A DNA stretch of 64,000 nt, from NCBI RefSeq assembly GCF_005519465.1, contig NZ_CP027858.1, positions 372,001 to 436,000 of the forward strand. The letters run 5' to 3'. Of the stretch, positions 1 to 9,179 are shown piece after piece. Origin of the DNA: Streptomyces clavuligerus (GTDB lineage Bacteria > Actinomycetota > Actinomycetes > Streptomycetales > Streptomycetaceae). Position numbers and translations under genes: made by a program. The stretch's first letter is position 1, and the number at the start of each line of letters is the position of its first letter. The notes under the pieces are model-generated. The model did no database searches. It worked only from the letters and a program-made list of their open reading frames with translations, and was not told where the DNA came from.

Positions 1-629
1 GCCTGGACACGGATCGCGGCGGCCGGGTCGTCCCCGTCGAGGGCGACGACTCCATGGACCCCGGCAGGGTCGGCCTCGCGCAGGTCACGGCCGCGCACCA
101 CGGTGCCGATGACCGTGGCGCCGGCCCAGCGGGCGAGCTGGGCGGCGAGGGACCCGACGGAGCCGAGCACCCCGTGCACCAGGACCGTCCGGCCGTCGAC
201 GGGGCCGTCCGCGAAGACGGCGCGGTGGGCGGTGACGCCGGGGATGCCGAGACTCGCGCCCACGTCGTCGGCCACCCCGTCCGGCAGCGGTACGGCGTAC
301 TCGGCGGGGACCGCGGTGTACTGGGCGGCGGTGCCGGAGGGGCGGTAGGACTGCGCCCCGTACACCCATACGCGTTCCCCGGTCCGCCCCGGGTCGACGC
401 CCTCGCCGACGGCGTCGACGACCCCGGCGGCGTCACTGTGCGGAATCACCCTCGGATGGGGCATGCGCGAGCCGAGCCAGCCGCTCCGTTTCTTGGTGTC
501 CCCGGGGTTGACGCCGGACACGGTGACCCGGACCCGCACCTCCCCCGGTCCGGGCACGGGGTCCGGCAGCTCACCCACCCGCAGCACCTCGGCGGCGGGG
601 CCCTGCTCCTCGTACCAGGCGGCACGCAT
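1..629 (-). CDS. Quinone oxidoreductase / zinc-type alcohol dehydrogenase-like protein (partial)
   Basis: Reading the minus strand from ATG at 629 gives about 209 residues before the window ends, so the C-terminus is missing. The protein opens MRAAWYEEQGPAAEVLRVGE, followed by the GroES-like core with SGVNPGDTKKRSG and HSDAAGVV, then the start of the Rossmann domain with VLVHGVLGSVG (nucleotide-binding loop). This order is typical of the medium-chain dehydrogenase/reductase superfamily, quinone-reductase branch (NADPH:quinone reductase, Qor/CAA43 type). No zinc-binding cysteine cluster is seen in the visible part, which favours a zinc-free NADPH-dependent enzyme. It is divergent from the gene starting at 994. 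Substrate cannot be told. Confidence 0.88.
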   Translation of the reverse strand, partial: MRAAWYEEQGPAAEVLRVGELPDPVPGPGEVRVRVTVSGVNPGDTKKRSGWLGSRMPHPRVIPHSDAAGVVDAVGEGVDPGRTGERVWVYGAQSYRPSGTAAQYTAVPAEYAVPLPDGVADDVGASLGIPGVTAHRAVFADGPVDGRTVLVHGVLGSVGSLAAQLARWAGATVIGTVVRGRDLREADPAGVHGVVALDGDDPAAAIRVQ

Positions 630-993
630 GGGAACCTCCGGGACATCGGTTCACCGACTCACCTGCTCGGGGAGTCGGTTCGAGCGTACGAGGGCCGCTC
701 GCGGCGTGCGCGGCGGGACCGGTGGGGCGATCCGCCCGGGTGGGCGCCGGAGCGACGGTCGGTCGCGGCCGGAGGGGACCGGTCGTACGGTGAAGAAGGA
801 CGGCGGACACGGCCCGCGGTCGTACCCGCGGACGGCGCGGCACGGGGACAGGCAAGGGTACGGGGGACGTGTTCCCGCCATGCCGCCGGTACCGCCGGGT
901 ACGGACCGCCGTGCGCGGGTACGGACCGTCCTCGGGCGGAGCCGTCCGTACGCGCCGCAGCCGCACCGGGGGCGTCACGGGAGATGAGCAGGG
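630..993. other. Intergenic region between divergent genes
   Basis: This 364-base gap separates the divergent oxidoreductase and beta-helix genes and should hold both promoters. It contains many short TACGG/CCGTAC-type repeats but I see no convincing -35/-10 pair, operator or small gene. Confidence 0.5.
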
Positions 994-2331
994 ATGAGTG
1001 AGTGGACGCGGGTGACCACCGCAGGTGAGCTGATGGAGGCCGTGCGGGCGCGGGCCCCGGCGATCGAGGTCGACGGCACCCTCCGGGGGATGCCCATGCT
1101 CACCCTGGCCCCCGGCGTACGGCTGCGCGGCGGCACCCTGGTGTTCGGCGCCCGCGGTATCCGCCTCACCCAGGACAACACCCTGGAGAACGTCACCGTC
1201 CACTGCCCCGTGCACGAGGTCGCCATCGGCAACGACACCGAGGTCGGCGACTTCGGCACCCTGGCCCTGCGCGGTGTGCGCACCCGGGGACAGGTGCTCC
1301 TGCTCGCCGAGGACGCGGTGCTCTCCGGCCATGTCCGGGTGGAGGGCCTGACGGTGGAGGCGGCCGACGTCCGGGGCAGGGCGGCCCGGCCGCACGGCTT
1401 CGGCGTCGACGCCCTGCAAGGCGCGTTCACCCTCTGGAACCGGCAGCCCGACCGGGGCGCCGTCCTCACCGCCGACCTCGTCGACATCTCGGCGGGCAGC
1501 GCCGATGTGCCGATCCGCGGCAGCGGCGTCTTCGTCGGCGGCCACGGCGACTGGAACGGCTCCGCCGACGGCGGCACCGTCCATGTCTGTCTGCTGCGCA
1601 CCGGGGAGGTCCACACCGACGGCGGTATCGCGGCGGGCGCGCCCGATCTGATCAGCGGCGGGGTGTTCGTCATCTCCGGCGCCACGGCCGACCGGGTGCA
1701 CACGGCGGGGCCGGTCACCACCTACGGCCAGAACGACATGGTCCTGGACAACTGGGGGCAGGTGGAGTCCTGGGAGGCCACCGCGCCGGTCACCTCCGAG
1801 GGCCCGAGCGGGATCGGCTTCGTGAACTTCGGCGACATCGGCCATCTCGACATCCGTGCCCCGCTGGTCACGCACGGGGTCGGCGCGCGGGGTTTCAACG
1901 TGTACGAGGGAACGCTGCGGCACGCGGAGTTCGACTCGATCACCACCACCGGGGACGGCGCGGTGGGGGTGCAGGTCAGCAAGGAACTGCCCCGGCTGGA
2001 CATCCGCGGTGACCTCACCACGTCCGGCGGCAGGGGGAGCAGCCTGGTCCGCGGGGTGCAGACCGAACTCGCCGCCACCGCCCTGAGCGTCAAGCCGGGC
2101 GGCCGGATCGGGCGGGTCCGTGTGGGCGGCAGGATCGCCACCGAGGGGGACCGTCTGGTCACCGTCGAGATCGACGGCGAGGTCGACCGGCTGACCGCGG
2201 ACGGCGGTATCAGCGCGGCGGGGCGGGGCGCGGACGCGGTCCATGTCGGCGACCACCGGCCCGACCTGTCCGGCGTCGGCATCACCGCCGCGCACGGCCG
2301 GGACCTCGTCCACGCGGCGGCGGCCCGGTGA
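994..2331 (+). CDS. Cytosolic right-handed beta-helix-like protein of unknown function
   Basis: The 445-aa product has no signal peptide and no membrane segment. From about residue 30 to the end it is built of short strands with alternating V/I/L and frequent Gly and Asp (for example FVNFGDIGHLDIRAPLVTHG around residue 275), the pattern of a right-handed parallel beta-helix. Such folds occur in pectate-lyase-like enzymes and autotransporter passengers, but no catalytic signature is recognisable. The ATG follows GGGAG and AGG elements. The next gene, 107 bases downstream on the same strand, is a 6PGDH-type reductase, so the pair may be cotranscribed. Fold call is moderate; function unknown. 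Confidence 0.75.
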   Translation: MSEWTRVTTAGELMEAVRARAPAIEVDGTLRGMPMLTLAPGVRLRGGTLVFGARGIRLTQDNTLENVTVHCPVHEVAIGNDTEVGDFGTLALRGVRTRGQVLLLAEDAVLSGHVRVEGLTVEAADVRGRAARPHGFGVDALQGAFTLWNRQPDRGAVLTADLVDISAGSADVPIRGSGVFVGGHGDWNGSADGGTVHVCLLRTGEVHTDGGIAAGAPDLISGGVFVISGATADRVHTAGPVTTYGQNDMVLDNWGQVESWEATAPVTSEGPSGIGFVNFGDIGHLDIRAPLVTHGVGARGFNVYEGTLRHAEFDSITTTGDGAVGVQVSKELPRLDIRGDLTTSGGRGSSLVRGVQTELAATALSVKPGGRIGRVRVGGRIATEGDRLVTVEIDGEVDRLTADGGISAAGRGADAVHVGDHRPDLSGVGITAAHGRDLVHAAAAR

Positions 2332-2437
2332 CACCGGCGGCGCCGGGTCCGGCACCCGCTCGTCGCACCAACGGCACCAACGGCAGGGACCGCGACAGCG
2401 CGTGCCGCGGCGGCACCGAGCAGAAGGGCATCGTTCC

Positions 2438-3373
2438 ATGACCGACCCCATGACCGACCGCCGTCTCACCGTGAGCGTCCTGGGGACCGGGATCATGGGC
2501 GCCGCCATGGCCCGCAGCCTCGCCCGGTCCGGCCACACCGTCCGCGTCTGGAACCGCACCCGCGCCAAGGCCGAGCCCCTGGCCGCGGACGGGGTGCACA
2601 TCGCCGACGGCCCGGCCGACGCGGCCGAGGGGAGCGACGCCGTCCTCACCATGCTCCACGACGGCCCGGCGGTGCTGGGCGTCATGCGGGAGGCCGCCCC
2701 GGCGCTGCGCCCCGGTACGCCGTGGGTGCAGTCCACCACCGTCGGCATCGACGCCATCGGGGAGTTGGGCGCGCTGGCCCGCGCCCATGAGCTGGTCTTC
2801 TTCGACGCGCCTGTCCTCGGCACCCGGCAGCCCGCCGAGGCGGGACGGCTGAAGGTCCTGGCGGCGGGCCCCACCGGTTCACGTGCGGCGGTGGCCCCGG
2901 TCCTCGACGCCGTCGGCGCCCTGACGGTGTGGACGGGCGAGGACGGGTCCGAGGGCAGTGCCACCCGGCTGAAGCTCGTGGTCAACAGCTGGATCCTGAC
3001 CGCGACCAACGCCGCCGGGGAGGTGCTGGCCCTGTCGCAGGCCCTCGGCGTGGACCCGGACACCTTCTTCGACGTCATCGCGGGCGGCCATCTCGACCTG
3101 GGCTATCTGCGGCTCAAGGCGGAGCTCGTCCGCGACGGACGGCTGTCGCCCGCCAGTTTCGCCGTCGCCACCGCCGCCAAGGACGCCCGGCTGATCGCCG
3201 AGGCCGCCCGGCGGTACGGCGTACGGCTCGATCTGGTCGACGCGGACGCGGCCCGGCTGGAACGGGCCGCCGCCCAGGGCCACGGCGACGAGGACATGGC
3301 CGCCGCCTACTACGCGAGCTTCGACGGGCAGGGCGGGGCGGCCCCCGCCGCCCGGCCGGACCCGGGCCCCTGA
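2438..3373 (+). CDS. NAD(P)-dependent oxidoreductase, 3-hydroxyisobutyrate dehydrogenase/6PGDH family
   Basis: The 311-aa protein begins with the Rossmann fingerprint VLGTGIMGAAMARSLA, has the family substrate loop FFDAPVLGTRQPAEAG near residue 125, and the catalytic helix TRLKLVVNSW near residue 178, where Lys and Asn match the general acid and partner of beta-hydroxyacid dehydrogenases. The C-terminal all-helical 6PGDH-like domain follows. The ATG at 2438 is preceded by AGAAGGG with about 9 bases spacing; the open frame reaches further up but overlaps the upstream gene. Related actinobacterial proteins also include imine reductases, so the substrate (hydroxy acid or imine) is open. Confidence 0.9.
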   Translation: MTDPMTDRRLTVSVLGTGIMGAAMARSLARSGHTVRVWNRTRAKAEPLAADGVHIADGPADAAEGSDAVLTMLHDGPAVLGVMREAAPALRPGTPWVQSTTVGIDAIGELGALARAHELVFFDAPVLGTRQPAEAGRLKVLAAGPTGSRAAVAPVLDAVGALTVWTGEDGSEGSATRLKLVVNSWILTATNAAGEVLALSQALGVDPDTFFDVIAGGHLDLGYLRLKAELVRDGRLSPASFAVATAAKDARLIAEAARRYGVRLDLVDADAARLERAAAQGHGDEDMAAAYYASFDGQGGAAPAARPDPGP

Positions 3374-3390
3374 CACCTGTACCTGTCCCG

Positions 3391-3412
3391 GCCCGAGCCC
3401 GAGCCCGAGCCC
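3391..3412. repeat. Hexanucleotide repeat (GCCCGA)3
   Basis: Three exact copies of GCCCGA plus GCCC lie in the 72-base gap between convergent genes. Simple sequence only; no function inferred. Confidence 0.8.
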
Positions 3413-3445
3413 CTGGAGGGCGCCGCCCGGCCCCGGCCCGGTTCC

Positions 3446-4804
3446 TCAGGCGAGAGCCGCCTCCTCACCCGTGGTGTCGACGGTGCCCGCCTCCGCCGTG
3501 CGGGGCCGGGTCTCCGGCAGCGCGGCGAAGCAGGCCGTGCTCAGGATCCCGATGCCGGTGAGCCAGGCGGCCACCCCCCAGGGCGGTCCCTCGCCGCCCG
3601 AGAGCGCCGTCGCCACGATGGGGGTGAGCGCCCCGCCGAGCACCCCCGCGAGGTTGTACCCGACCGCGGCCCCCGTGCACCGCACCCGTGGCTCGTACAG
3701 CTCGGGCAGATACGCGGCGATCACCGAGAACATCGTCACCAGCGCGAGCAGTGTCCCCAGGAAGCCCAGGAACATGAGCAGCGGTCGGCCGGTGTGCAGC
3801 AGCGCGATGAACGGGAACATCCACAGGGACACGAGCGCACTGCCCGTCAGGCACATCGGACGGCGGCCGAAGCGGTCGCCGAGCAGCGCGACCACCGGCG
3901 TCAGCACCCCCATGACCGCGACCGCCGCCGTCACCAGGGCCAGCATCAGGACGGGGCTGACATCCAGCCGGTCCGTCCCGTAGACGAGGGACCAGGTGCT
4001 CACCGCGTAGAAGGCCGCGTAGCCGACCGACAGACCGCCCGCGGTCAGCAGGAGCAGCCGCCAGTGCTTCCGTACCACCTCACGGGCGGGTGCGTCCGCG
4101 CGGTCCCCGTTCCGGGCCAGTTCGCGAAAGTGCGGGGTCTCGGTGAGCGAGGCGCGCAGCAGCAGTCCGCCCAGGGTCAGGACACCGGCGGCCCAGAAGG
4201 GCACCCGCCATCCCCAGGCGAGGAACTGGGCCGGGGAGAGCGACGCGGTCAGGGTCAGCATGGTGCCGTTGGCGAGCAGAAAGCCCAGCGGCGGTCCCAT
4301 CTGGGGGAAGCTGCCCCACAGGGCGCGCCGTGCGGGCGGCGCGTGCTCGGTGGTGAGCAGGACGGCCCCGCCCCACTCGCCGCCGAGTCCGATGCCCTGG
4401 AGGAAGCGGAGCAGCAGCAGGAGGACGGGGGCGGCCGTCCCGAGGGTCGTGTACGGGGGCAGGAAGCCCACGGCGGTGGTGGCGAGTCCGGTCGTCAGCA
4501 GGGAGGCCACCAGTACGGGGCGGCGGCCGTACCGGTCGCCGATGTGGCCGAACAGGACGGAGCCGAGGGGCCGGGCGATGAATCCGACGGCGAAGGTGCC
4601 GAAGGCGGCCAGGGTGCCGGCGAGGGGCGAGAAGGCGGGGAAGAACAGCGGCCCGAGGACGAGCGCCGCCGCGGTGCCGTAGACGAAGAAGTCGTAGAAC
4701 TCGATGGCGGTTCCCACGAGCGAGGCCGACGCGACCCGCAGCATCGACGGATCGCTCCGACGCGGGCGGACGGGCGTGGGCACCGCAGGACCATGTGCAG
4801 ACAT
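3446..4804 (-). CDS. MFS transporter, metabolite:H+ symporter (MHS) type
   Basis: The 452-aa product shows about 12 hydrophobic segments. The first begins LVGTAIEFYDFFVYGTAAAL, a typical MHS opening, and the TM2-TM3 loop carries GDRYGRRP, the MFS signature A. LRFLQGIGLGGEWGGA around residue 140 is also characteristic of the shikimate, alpha-ketoglutarate and citrate carrier group. A role in proton-coupled uptake of a carboxylate or aromatic acid is inferred from the family; the substrate is not visible. No strong ribosome-binding site precedes ATG 4804. It converges with the reductase gene at 2438-3373. Confidence 0.9.
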   Translation of the reverse strand: MSAHGPAVPTPVRPRRSDPSMLRVASASLVGTAIEFYDFFVYGTAAALVLGPLFFPAFSPLAGTLAAFGTFAVGFIARPLGSVLFGHIGDRYGRRPVLVASLLTTGLATTAVGFLPPYTTLGTAAPVLLLLLRFLQGIGLGGEWGGAVLLTTEHAPPARRALWGSFPQMGPPLGFLLANGTMLTLTASLSPAQFLAWGWRVPFWAAGVLTLGGLLLRASLTETPHFRELARNGDRADAPAREVVRKHWRLLLLTAGGLSVGYAAFYAVSTWSLVYGTDRLDVSPVLMLALVTAAVAVMGVLTPVVALLGDRFGRRPMCLTGSALVSLWMFPFIALLHTGRPLLMFLGFLGTLLALVTMFSVIAAYLPELYEPRVRCTGAAVGYNLAGVLGGALTPIVATALSGGEGPPWGVAAWLTGIGILSTACFAALPETRPRTAEAGTVDTTGEEAALA

Positions 4805-5010
4805 ACCAGGTCAACCCGGCTGCCGCACGGTTGGTTACGGGGTCCCGGCGGCGGCCTGGCGCACAACGGGGGCGGATGAGGGGAGCGGGTCCGGAGGCAG
4901 GGGGGACAACAGGGACGGGACCGCGGGACGGGGAGGGAGGGCCGCGCGGACGGCGCGGGGCCCGGCCGGGGTGACCGGCCGGGCCTGGGGTGCCGCGCTC
5001 CTGCTCCGGA

Positions 5011-6177
5011 TCAGAGGCCGGAGGTGAACAGCAGCCGGTTCGGGGTGCCGCTGATGTTGCCGCGGATCACGTTCGGGGTGCTGTTGTTGATCAGCCAGGC
5101 GTTGACCGTGGCGCTGGGGGCCTCGCCGCGGGCGGCCTTGTAGAGCGCGGCGACACCGGCGACGTGCGGCGCGGCCATCGACGTTCCGTTCATGCTGGTG
5201 GTGCCGCCGCCCATCCGGGTGGACACGACGCCGACACCGGGGCCGTAGAGGTCGGTGCAGCGGCCGTGGTTGCTGAAGCCCGCCTTGGCGTCGCCGGAGT
5301 CCGACGCGGCGATGGACAGGGCGTTCGGCGCGCTCGCCGGGGAGAAGTTGCAGGCGTCCTGGTTGCTGTTGCCCGCCGCGACGGTGGTGTGGACCCCGGA
5401 GTCGGCGAGGGCGGTGGCGGCGTTGTTGAGGGCCGCCGAGTAGCCGCCGCCGAGCGAGGCGTTGGCGACGGCGGGCTTCACGGCGTTCTGCCGGACCCAG
5501 TCGAAGCCCGCGATGATGGCGGAGAAGGAGCCGGAGCCCTGGCAGTTGAGGACCTTCACCCCGCGCAGTTGGACCCGCTTGGCCACGCCGTGGGTGCCAC
5601 CGCCGACGGTGCCCGCGACATGCGTGCCGTGCCCGTTGCAGTCGGCGCCGTTGCCGCCGAAGGCGTCGAAGACATTGCGGGCCCGGCCGCCGAAGTCGGG
5701 GTGGCCGGTGTCGATGCCGGAGTCGATGATGTACGCGGTGACACCGGCGCCGGTTCCGGTGTAGGTGTAGGCGCTGTTGCGGCCGCTGCGCTGGTCGATA
5801 CGGTCCAGGCCCCAGGTGGGGTTGGTCTGCGTCGCGGTGGAGGCGGCCTTCTGGTCCTCCTCGACGGCCAGGACCCGGGCGTCGCCGCGCACGGCGGTGA
5901 GCTGGCCGGAGGTGAGGGAGGCGGCGAATCCGTTGAGGACCGAGTCATAGACGAAGTCGGGGGTGACCGACCGCGCCTCGGCGACGGCGGCGGGGTCCGA
6001 TCCGGCCTTGACGGTGACGATGTAACGATTCTTGATCTCGGCGGCGGCCGGTGCCTGGGCGACCGTGAGCAGGGGCGTGGGCTCGGGGGCGGCGGACGCG
6101 GTGGCGGGGATCAGGGCGAGGGGCAGGGCAAGGCCGAGAGCGCCGGCGGCTATGCCGCCGAGAGGGTTGAGGCGCAT
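5011..6177 (-). CDS. Secreted subtilisin-like serine protease (S8, proteinase K type)
   Basis: The product of about 388 aa starts with a Sec signal peptide ending near ATASAAPEP. An I9-type inhibitor propeptide follows (NRYIVTVKAG to LAVEEDQKA), then the peptidase S8 domain with the full triad: Asp in YIIDSGIDTGHPDF, His in NGHGTHVAGTVGG and Ser in NGTSMAAPHVAGVAAL. It ends soon after the catalytic Ser with no extra C-terminal domain. I prefer ATG 6177, eleven bases after AAAGG, over GTG 6189, which sits against that element. The role is extracellular protein degradation after autocleavage of the propeptide. Monocistronic. Confidence 0.95.
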   Translation of the reverse strand: MRLNPLGGIAAGALGLALPLALIPATASAAPEPTPLLTVAQAPAAAEIKNRYIVTVKAGSDPAAVAEARSVTPDFVYDSVLNGFAASLTSGQLTAVRGDARVLAVEEDQKAASTATQTNPTWGLDRIDQRSGRNSAYTYTGTGAGVTAYIIDSGIDTGHPDFGGRARNVFDAFGGNGADCNGHGTHVAGTVGGGTHGVAKRVQLRGVKVLNCQGSGSFSAIIAGFDWVRQNAVKPAVANASLGGGYSAALNNAATALADSGVHTTVAAGNSNQDACNFSPASAPNALSIAASDSGDAKAGFSNHGRCTDLYGPGVGVVSTRMGGGTTSMNGTSMAAPHVAGVAALYKAARGEAPSATVNAWLINNSTPNVIRGNISGTPNRLLFTSGL

Positions 6178-6656
6178 GAAGGCTGACACCTTTCGTCGCC
6201 CGGCCGCGCGTGGGGCGGCGGCCGGTGTGGGGGAAAGCGCGCCGTGCGCCGGGGGGATTGGGGATCACCCGCCCACGGGGGGCGGGGGCGCAGGCGCGGA
6301 AGGCGGAACAGCTCGCCGACTGCGGCAGTCGGCGGGGGGGAGGTGCGCGGCTCAGGGACAGGACGGAGCGTGGCGGACGAGGGGCCGCCGGGGCCGGGCC
6401 GTCCGTCCCTCGTGACGGGGTGCCCGGCGCGCTCCGGCACGGTGAGCCTTCGGGCGGGATCGCCGCATTCCGGAACTCCGTGTCCGCTGTGCGTGCGTCA
6501 AACGTACCCGGTCATACGGCAGTTGACCATGCTTGAAATGCCCATGACTGATTGGGATACTGCGCGACCTGCCCGGGGGCTCTCACGGGCGGCAGGTGGC
6601 GAGCACCGCTCCGGCCGGGGCGGGGGCGTCCCGGCCGGCCGGAGGGGCGGGGCGGC
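6178..6656. other. Intergenic region upstream of the protease gene
   Basis: About 480 bases lie between the protease gene and the small gene ending at 6657; both are on the minus strand. A somewhat AT-richer patch at 6480-6560 (including TCAAACGTACC and TTGAAATGCCC) is the likeliest promoter area for the protease, but no confident promoter or operator can be set. Confidence 0.4.
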
Positions 6657-7067
6657 TCAGTCCCCGTTCCACGGCTCGCAACTGCACAGCCAGCGACCAC
6701 AGAACGGGCATGCCTCCCCCTCGTCGATGTCAGGAACCGGGTTCTCGTCCTCGTCCTCCCCTTCGCAATCGGCGACGAGCGCGACCGGGTCGGGCAGCGG
6801 AAGCACCCCGAGGACGGTGGCGGCCGTCAGCGGCAGGGTCCGCGCCGCGACGGGCGACAGCCGCGTACCGCACCGGTGGGAGTGCCCCTCCTCCGGGACG
6901 GCGGGCGGCGGGCACGGGAGGCTCCCCGTGCGGACGGGGGCGCCCCTTCCCGCCCCCGCGTCGGAACGGCAGGTGGAGAGGGAGGAGACGGAGGACACGG
7001 GCGGACGGCGGTCCTGACGGGGAGTCGTACGGGGAAACGCGCGCAGCAGCAGGGTACGGAGATACAA
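6657..7067 (-). CDS. Small Cys-containing hypothetical protein
   Basis: The minus-strand frame ending at 6657 has GC-rich third positions over its whole length, which supports real coding. The C-terminus is acidic and then Cys-rich: CEGEDEDENP followed by EACPFCGRWLCSCEPWNGD, giving a CxxC...CxC arrangement that could bind zinc or a cluster. The start is uncertain. TTG 7067 lies six bases after AGGGAG and gives about 136 aa; an in-frame ATG at 7199 is also open. No family recognised. Whether the region upstream of residue 60 is translated is unsure. Confidence 0.4.
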   Translation of the reverse strand: MYLRTLLLRAFPRTTPRQDRRPPVSSVSSLSTCRSDAGAGRGAPVRTGSLPCPPPAVPEEGHSHRCGTRLSPVAARTLPLTAATVLGVLPLPDPVALVADCEGEDEDENPVPDIDEGEACPFCGRWLCSCEPWNGD

Positions 7068-7459
7068 GGCAACTCCCTGATCGCATCGGACGGGCGGGGC
7101 CGACCGGGAAACCGGCCTCGCTCTCCTGGCATGGGATGGGATCGGATCGGCCCTGTCGCGGTGTCCTGACCGCAGGGCCTCCTTCCTTTCTACCGCCATG
7201 CATGGGATGCGGGGACCTCTCGCAGGGGGTCAGTTTTCCTTTGTCCTGCGCGCGTACTGCGGACGCGCCCCTTCCCTGCCGTCCTCCGGCCTTCCGCCTG
7301 CCCTGCCCTCCCCCCTTTCACCTGCCGGTTTCCCGTATGCTCCGCGCATCCGCCGGGCAGGCCCCCCGTCCCGGCCGCCACTGCCTGCCGATTGTCCTTC
7401 CGGTGCCTGTTCCGTCCTGACGGGGGCCTGCCCGGCGGCGGGTGTCCGGCCCGGGCCCG

Positions 7460-8497
7460 TCAGCCGATGAGCCCGGACTGCCGGGCCCAGGCCGCGGCCA
7501 CGTCGTCCGCGTCCTCCTTCTCCTTGTCCACCAGCCGGTTCAGCTCGGTCAGTGCCTCGGTCGTCAGCACGGCCCCGAGGCCGGCGAGTGCCTTGCGGAC
7601 CCGGGAGTCGGCCCGGCGGTCCGCGATCAGCGGGACCACATGCTGTCCGGGGATCAGGTTCCTGGGGTCGCCGAGCAGGACCCAGCCCTCCGCCGCGATG
7701 TCGGCGTCCGTGGTGAAGACATTGGCGACGTCCACATCGCCCTTCTTCAGCGCGCCCTTGACCAGCGGCCCCGAGGAGTCGAGCGACTTGAACTCCTTGA
7801 ACTCCACTCCGTACACGTCCTTCAGGCCCACGACCCCCACCACCCGGGTCTTGACCTCGGGCAGGGCGCCGATGGTCAGTCTGCCGTTGTGCCGCGCGAG
7901 GTCGGCGAGGGTACGCAGGCCGTACCTGGCCGCGGTCTCACGGGTGACGGCGAAGGCGTCGGAGTTCTCGGCGAGCCCGTACGGGAGGATCTGGAGCCCG
8001 GCGGGGAGGGCCATGGCGATACGGTTCTGCATCTCGCCCTCCTCGGTCGCCCCCGCCTTCGTGTCGAGGTGGTGCAGGAGTGCGCCCTGGTACTCGGGCA
8101 GCAGGTCGATCTGGCCGCCCCGGACGGCGGGGAAGAGGATCTCCCGGCTGCCGATGTTCGCCCGGACACGGACCTTCACCCCCGCTTCCCTGAGCACGGC
8201 GGCGTAGAGGTGGCCGAGGATCTGGTTCTCGGTGAAGTTGGCCGTACCGATGGTGATGCCGTCGGCGCTGGAGCCCCCGCCGGAGAGGTCGCCGCCGCCG
8301 TCGAGGGAGGTGATGCCGCCGCCGCACGCGGCCAGGGCGGGAACGGAGGCGGCGCCGAGGAGTCCGCCGAGCACCGCGCGCCGGGGGGCGAAGGAGCCAC
8401 GGGGCGAGGGGCCGGGGAGGGAGGAACCGGGGAGGGAGGGGCCGCCGCGGAAGGAGCCGGGGCCGGAAGGGGAAGGGCCGGGGAGATGACGGGGCAT
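7460..8497 (-). CDS. ABC transporter substrate-binding lipoprotein, glycine betaine/choline (OpuAC/OsmF) type
   Basis: The 345-aa lipoprotein has a Tat-like N-region (APRRAVLGG, residues 37-45) and lipobox PALAAC with Cys58. The mature part follows the OsmF/ProX/OpuBC pattern: ITIGTANFTENQILGHLY near residue 78, LLPEYQGALLHHLD, and the C-terminal half LADLARHNGRL. It captures quaternary amines such as glycine betaine, choline or carnitine outside the membrane and delivers them to the two permeases encoded just upstream. It is the last gene of a four-gene minus-strand operon, nine bases after the permease. The N-terminal 35 residues are low-complexity Pro/Gly/Ser from G-rich DNA. Confidence 0.92.
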   Translation of the reverse strand: MPRHLPGPSPSGPGSFRGGPSLPGSSLPGPSPRGSFAPRRAVLGGLLGAASVPALAACGGGITSLDGGGDLSGGGSSADGITIGTANFTENQILGHLYAAVLREAGVKVRVRANIGSREILFPAVRGGQIDLLPEYQGALLHHLDTKAGATEEGEMQNRIAMALPAGLQILPYGLAENSDAFAVTRETAARYGLRTLADLARHNGRLTIGALPEVKTRVVGVVGLKDVYGVEFKEFKSLDSSGPLVKGALKKGDVDVANVFTTDADIAAEGWVLLGDPRNLIPGQHVVPLIADRRADSRVRKALAGLGAVLTTEALTELNRLVDKEKEDADDVAAAWARQSGLIG

Positions 8498-8506
8498 GGA
8501 AGGTCC

Positions 8507-9178
8507 CTACGCGATCGGGGCGGGGCGATTGCGGAACAGGGCGCGCTGGAGCGCCGCGAGGAGGAGATCGAGGACGAGGGCGACGGCGGCGACCAGCACG
8601 GCTCCGCCGAGGACCTGCACCAGGTCGCGCTGGGCGAGCCCGTCGAAGACATAGCGGCCCAGACCGCCGAAGCTGACATACGCGGCGATGGTGGCGGTCG
8701 CCACCACCTGGATCAGGGCGAGCCGCAGCCCGGTCATGATCAGTGGCAGGGCCAGCGGGATCTCGACCCGCAGCAGGACCTGGTGGGCGCGCATGCCCTG
8801 GCCCCGGGCCGCGTCCCGGGTGTCGGGGTCGACGGCGCGCATCCCGGCGTAGGTGTTGGTGACGACGGAGGGCACCGCGAGGGCGACGAGGGACACATAC
8901 ACCGGGGTCATCGAGAGCCCGCTCGCGAGGAACACGAGCACGATCAGTCCGACGGTCGGCAGGGCGCGGCCGAAGGAGGCGAGGTTGATGGCGAGGAAGG
9001 CACCGCGGCCGGTGTGGCCGATGAGCAGCCCGATCGGCAGGGCGATCACGGCGGCGACAGCGGTGGCGATCAGCGAGTACTCCAGGTGCTCGCCGAGCCG
9101 GTTCGCGATCCCGTCGCTGCCCGACCACTGCTCCTGGCTGGTCAGCCAGGTGCCGAGGTCCTTGAGGAGTTCACCCAT
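8507..9178 (-). CDS. ABC transporter permease, glycine betaine/choline type (OpuBB/ProW)
   Basis: This permease of about 223 aa has five or six membrane segments and the EAA-type cytoplasmic loop DTRDAARGQGMRAHQVLLRV (residues near 120), where the ATPase docks. Start ATG 9178 lies one base after the stop of the upstream permease (TGA-G-ATG), indicating translational coupling; the open frame continues upstream only within that gene. It forms the membrane pore together with the gene at 9180-9827. Confidence 0.92.
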   Translation of the reverse strand: MGELLKDLGTWLTSQEQWSGSDGIANRLGEHLEYSLIATAVAAVIALPIGLLIGHTGRGAFLAINLASFGRALPTVGLIVLVFLASGLSMTPVYVSLVALAVPSVVTNTYAGMRAVDPDTRDAARGQGMRAHQVLLRVEIPLALPLIMTGLRLALIQVVATATIAAYVSFGGLGRYVFDGLAQRDLVQVLGGAVLVAAVALVLDLLLAALQRALFRNRPAPIA

Positions 9179-9179
9179 C

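Noticed and set aside
571..3078. 835-codon open frame on the minus strand
   Set aside because: Antisense to the beta-helix and reductase genes; composition is Arg/Pro/Ala-rich shadow coding and no domain is visible.
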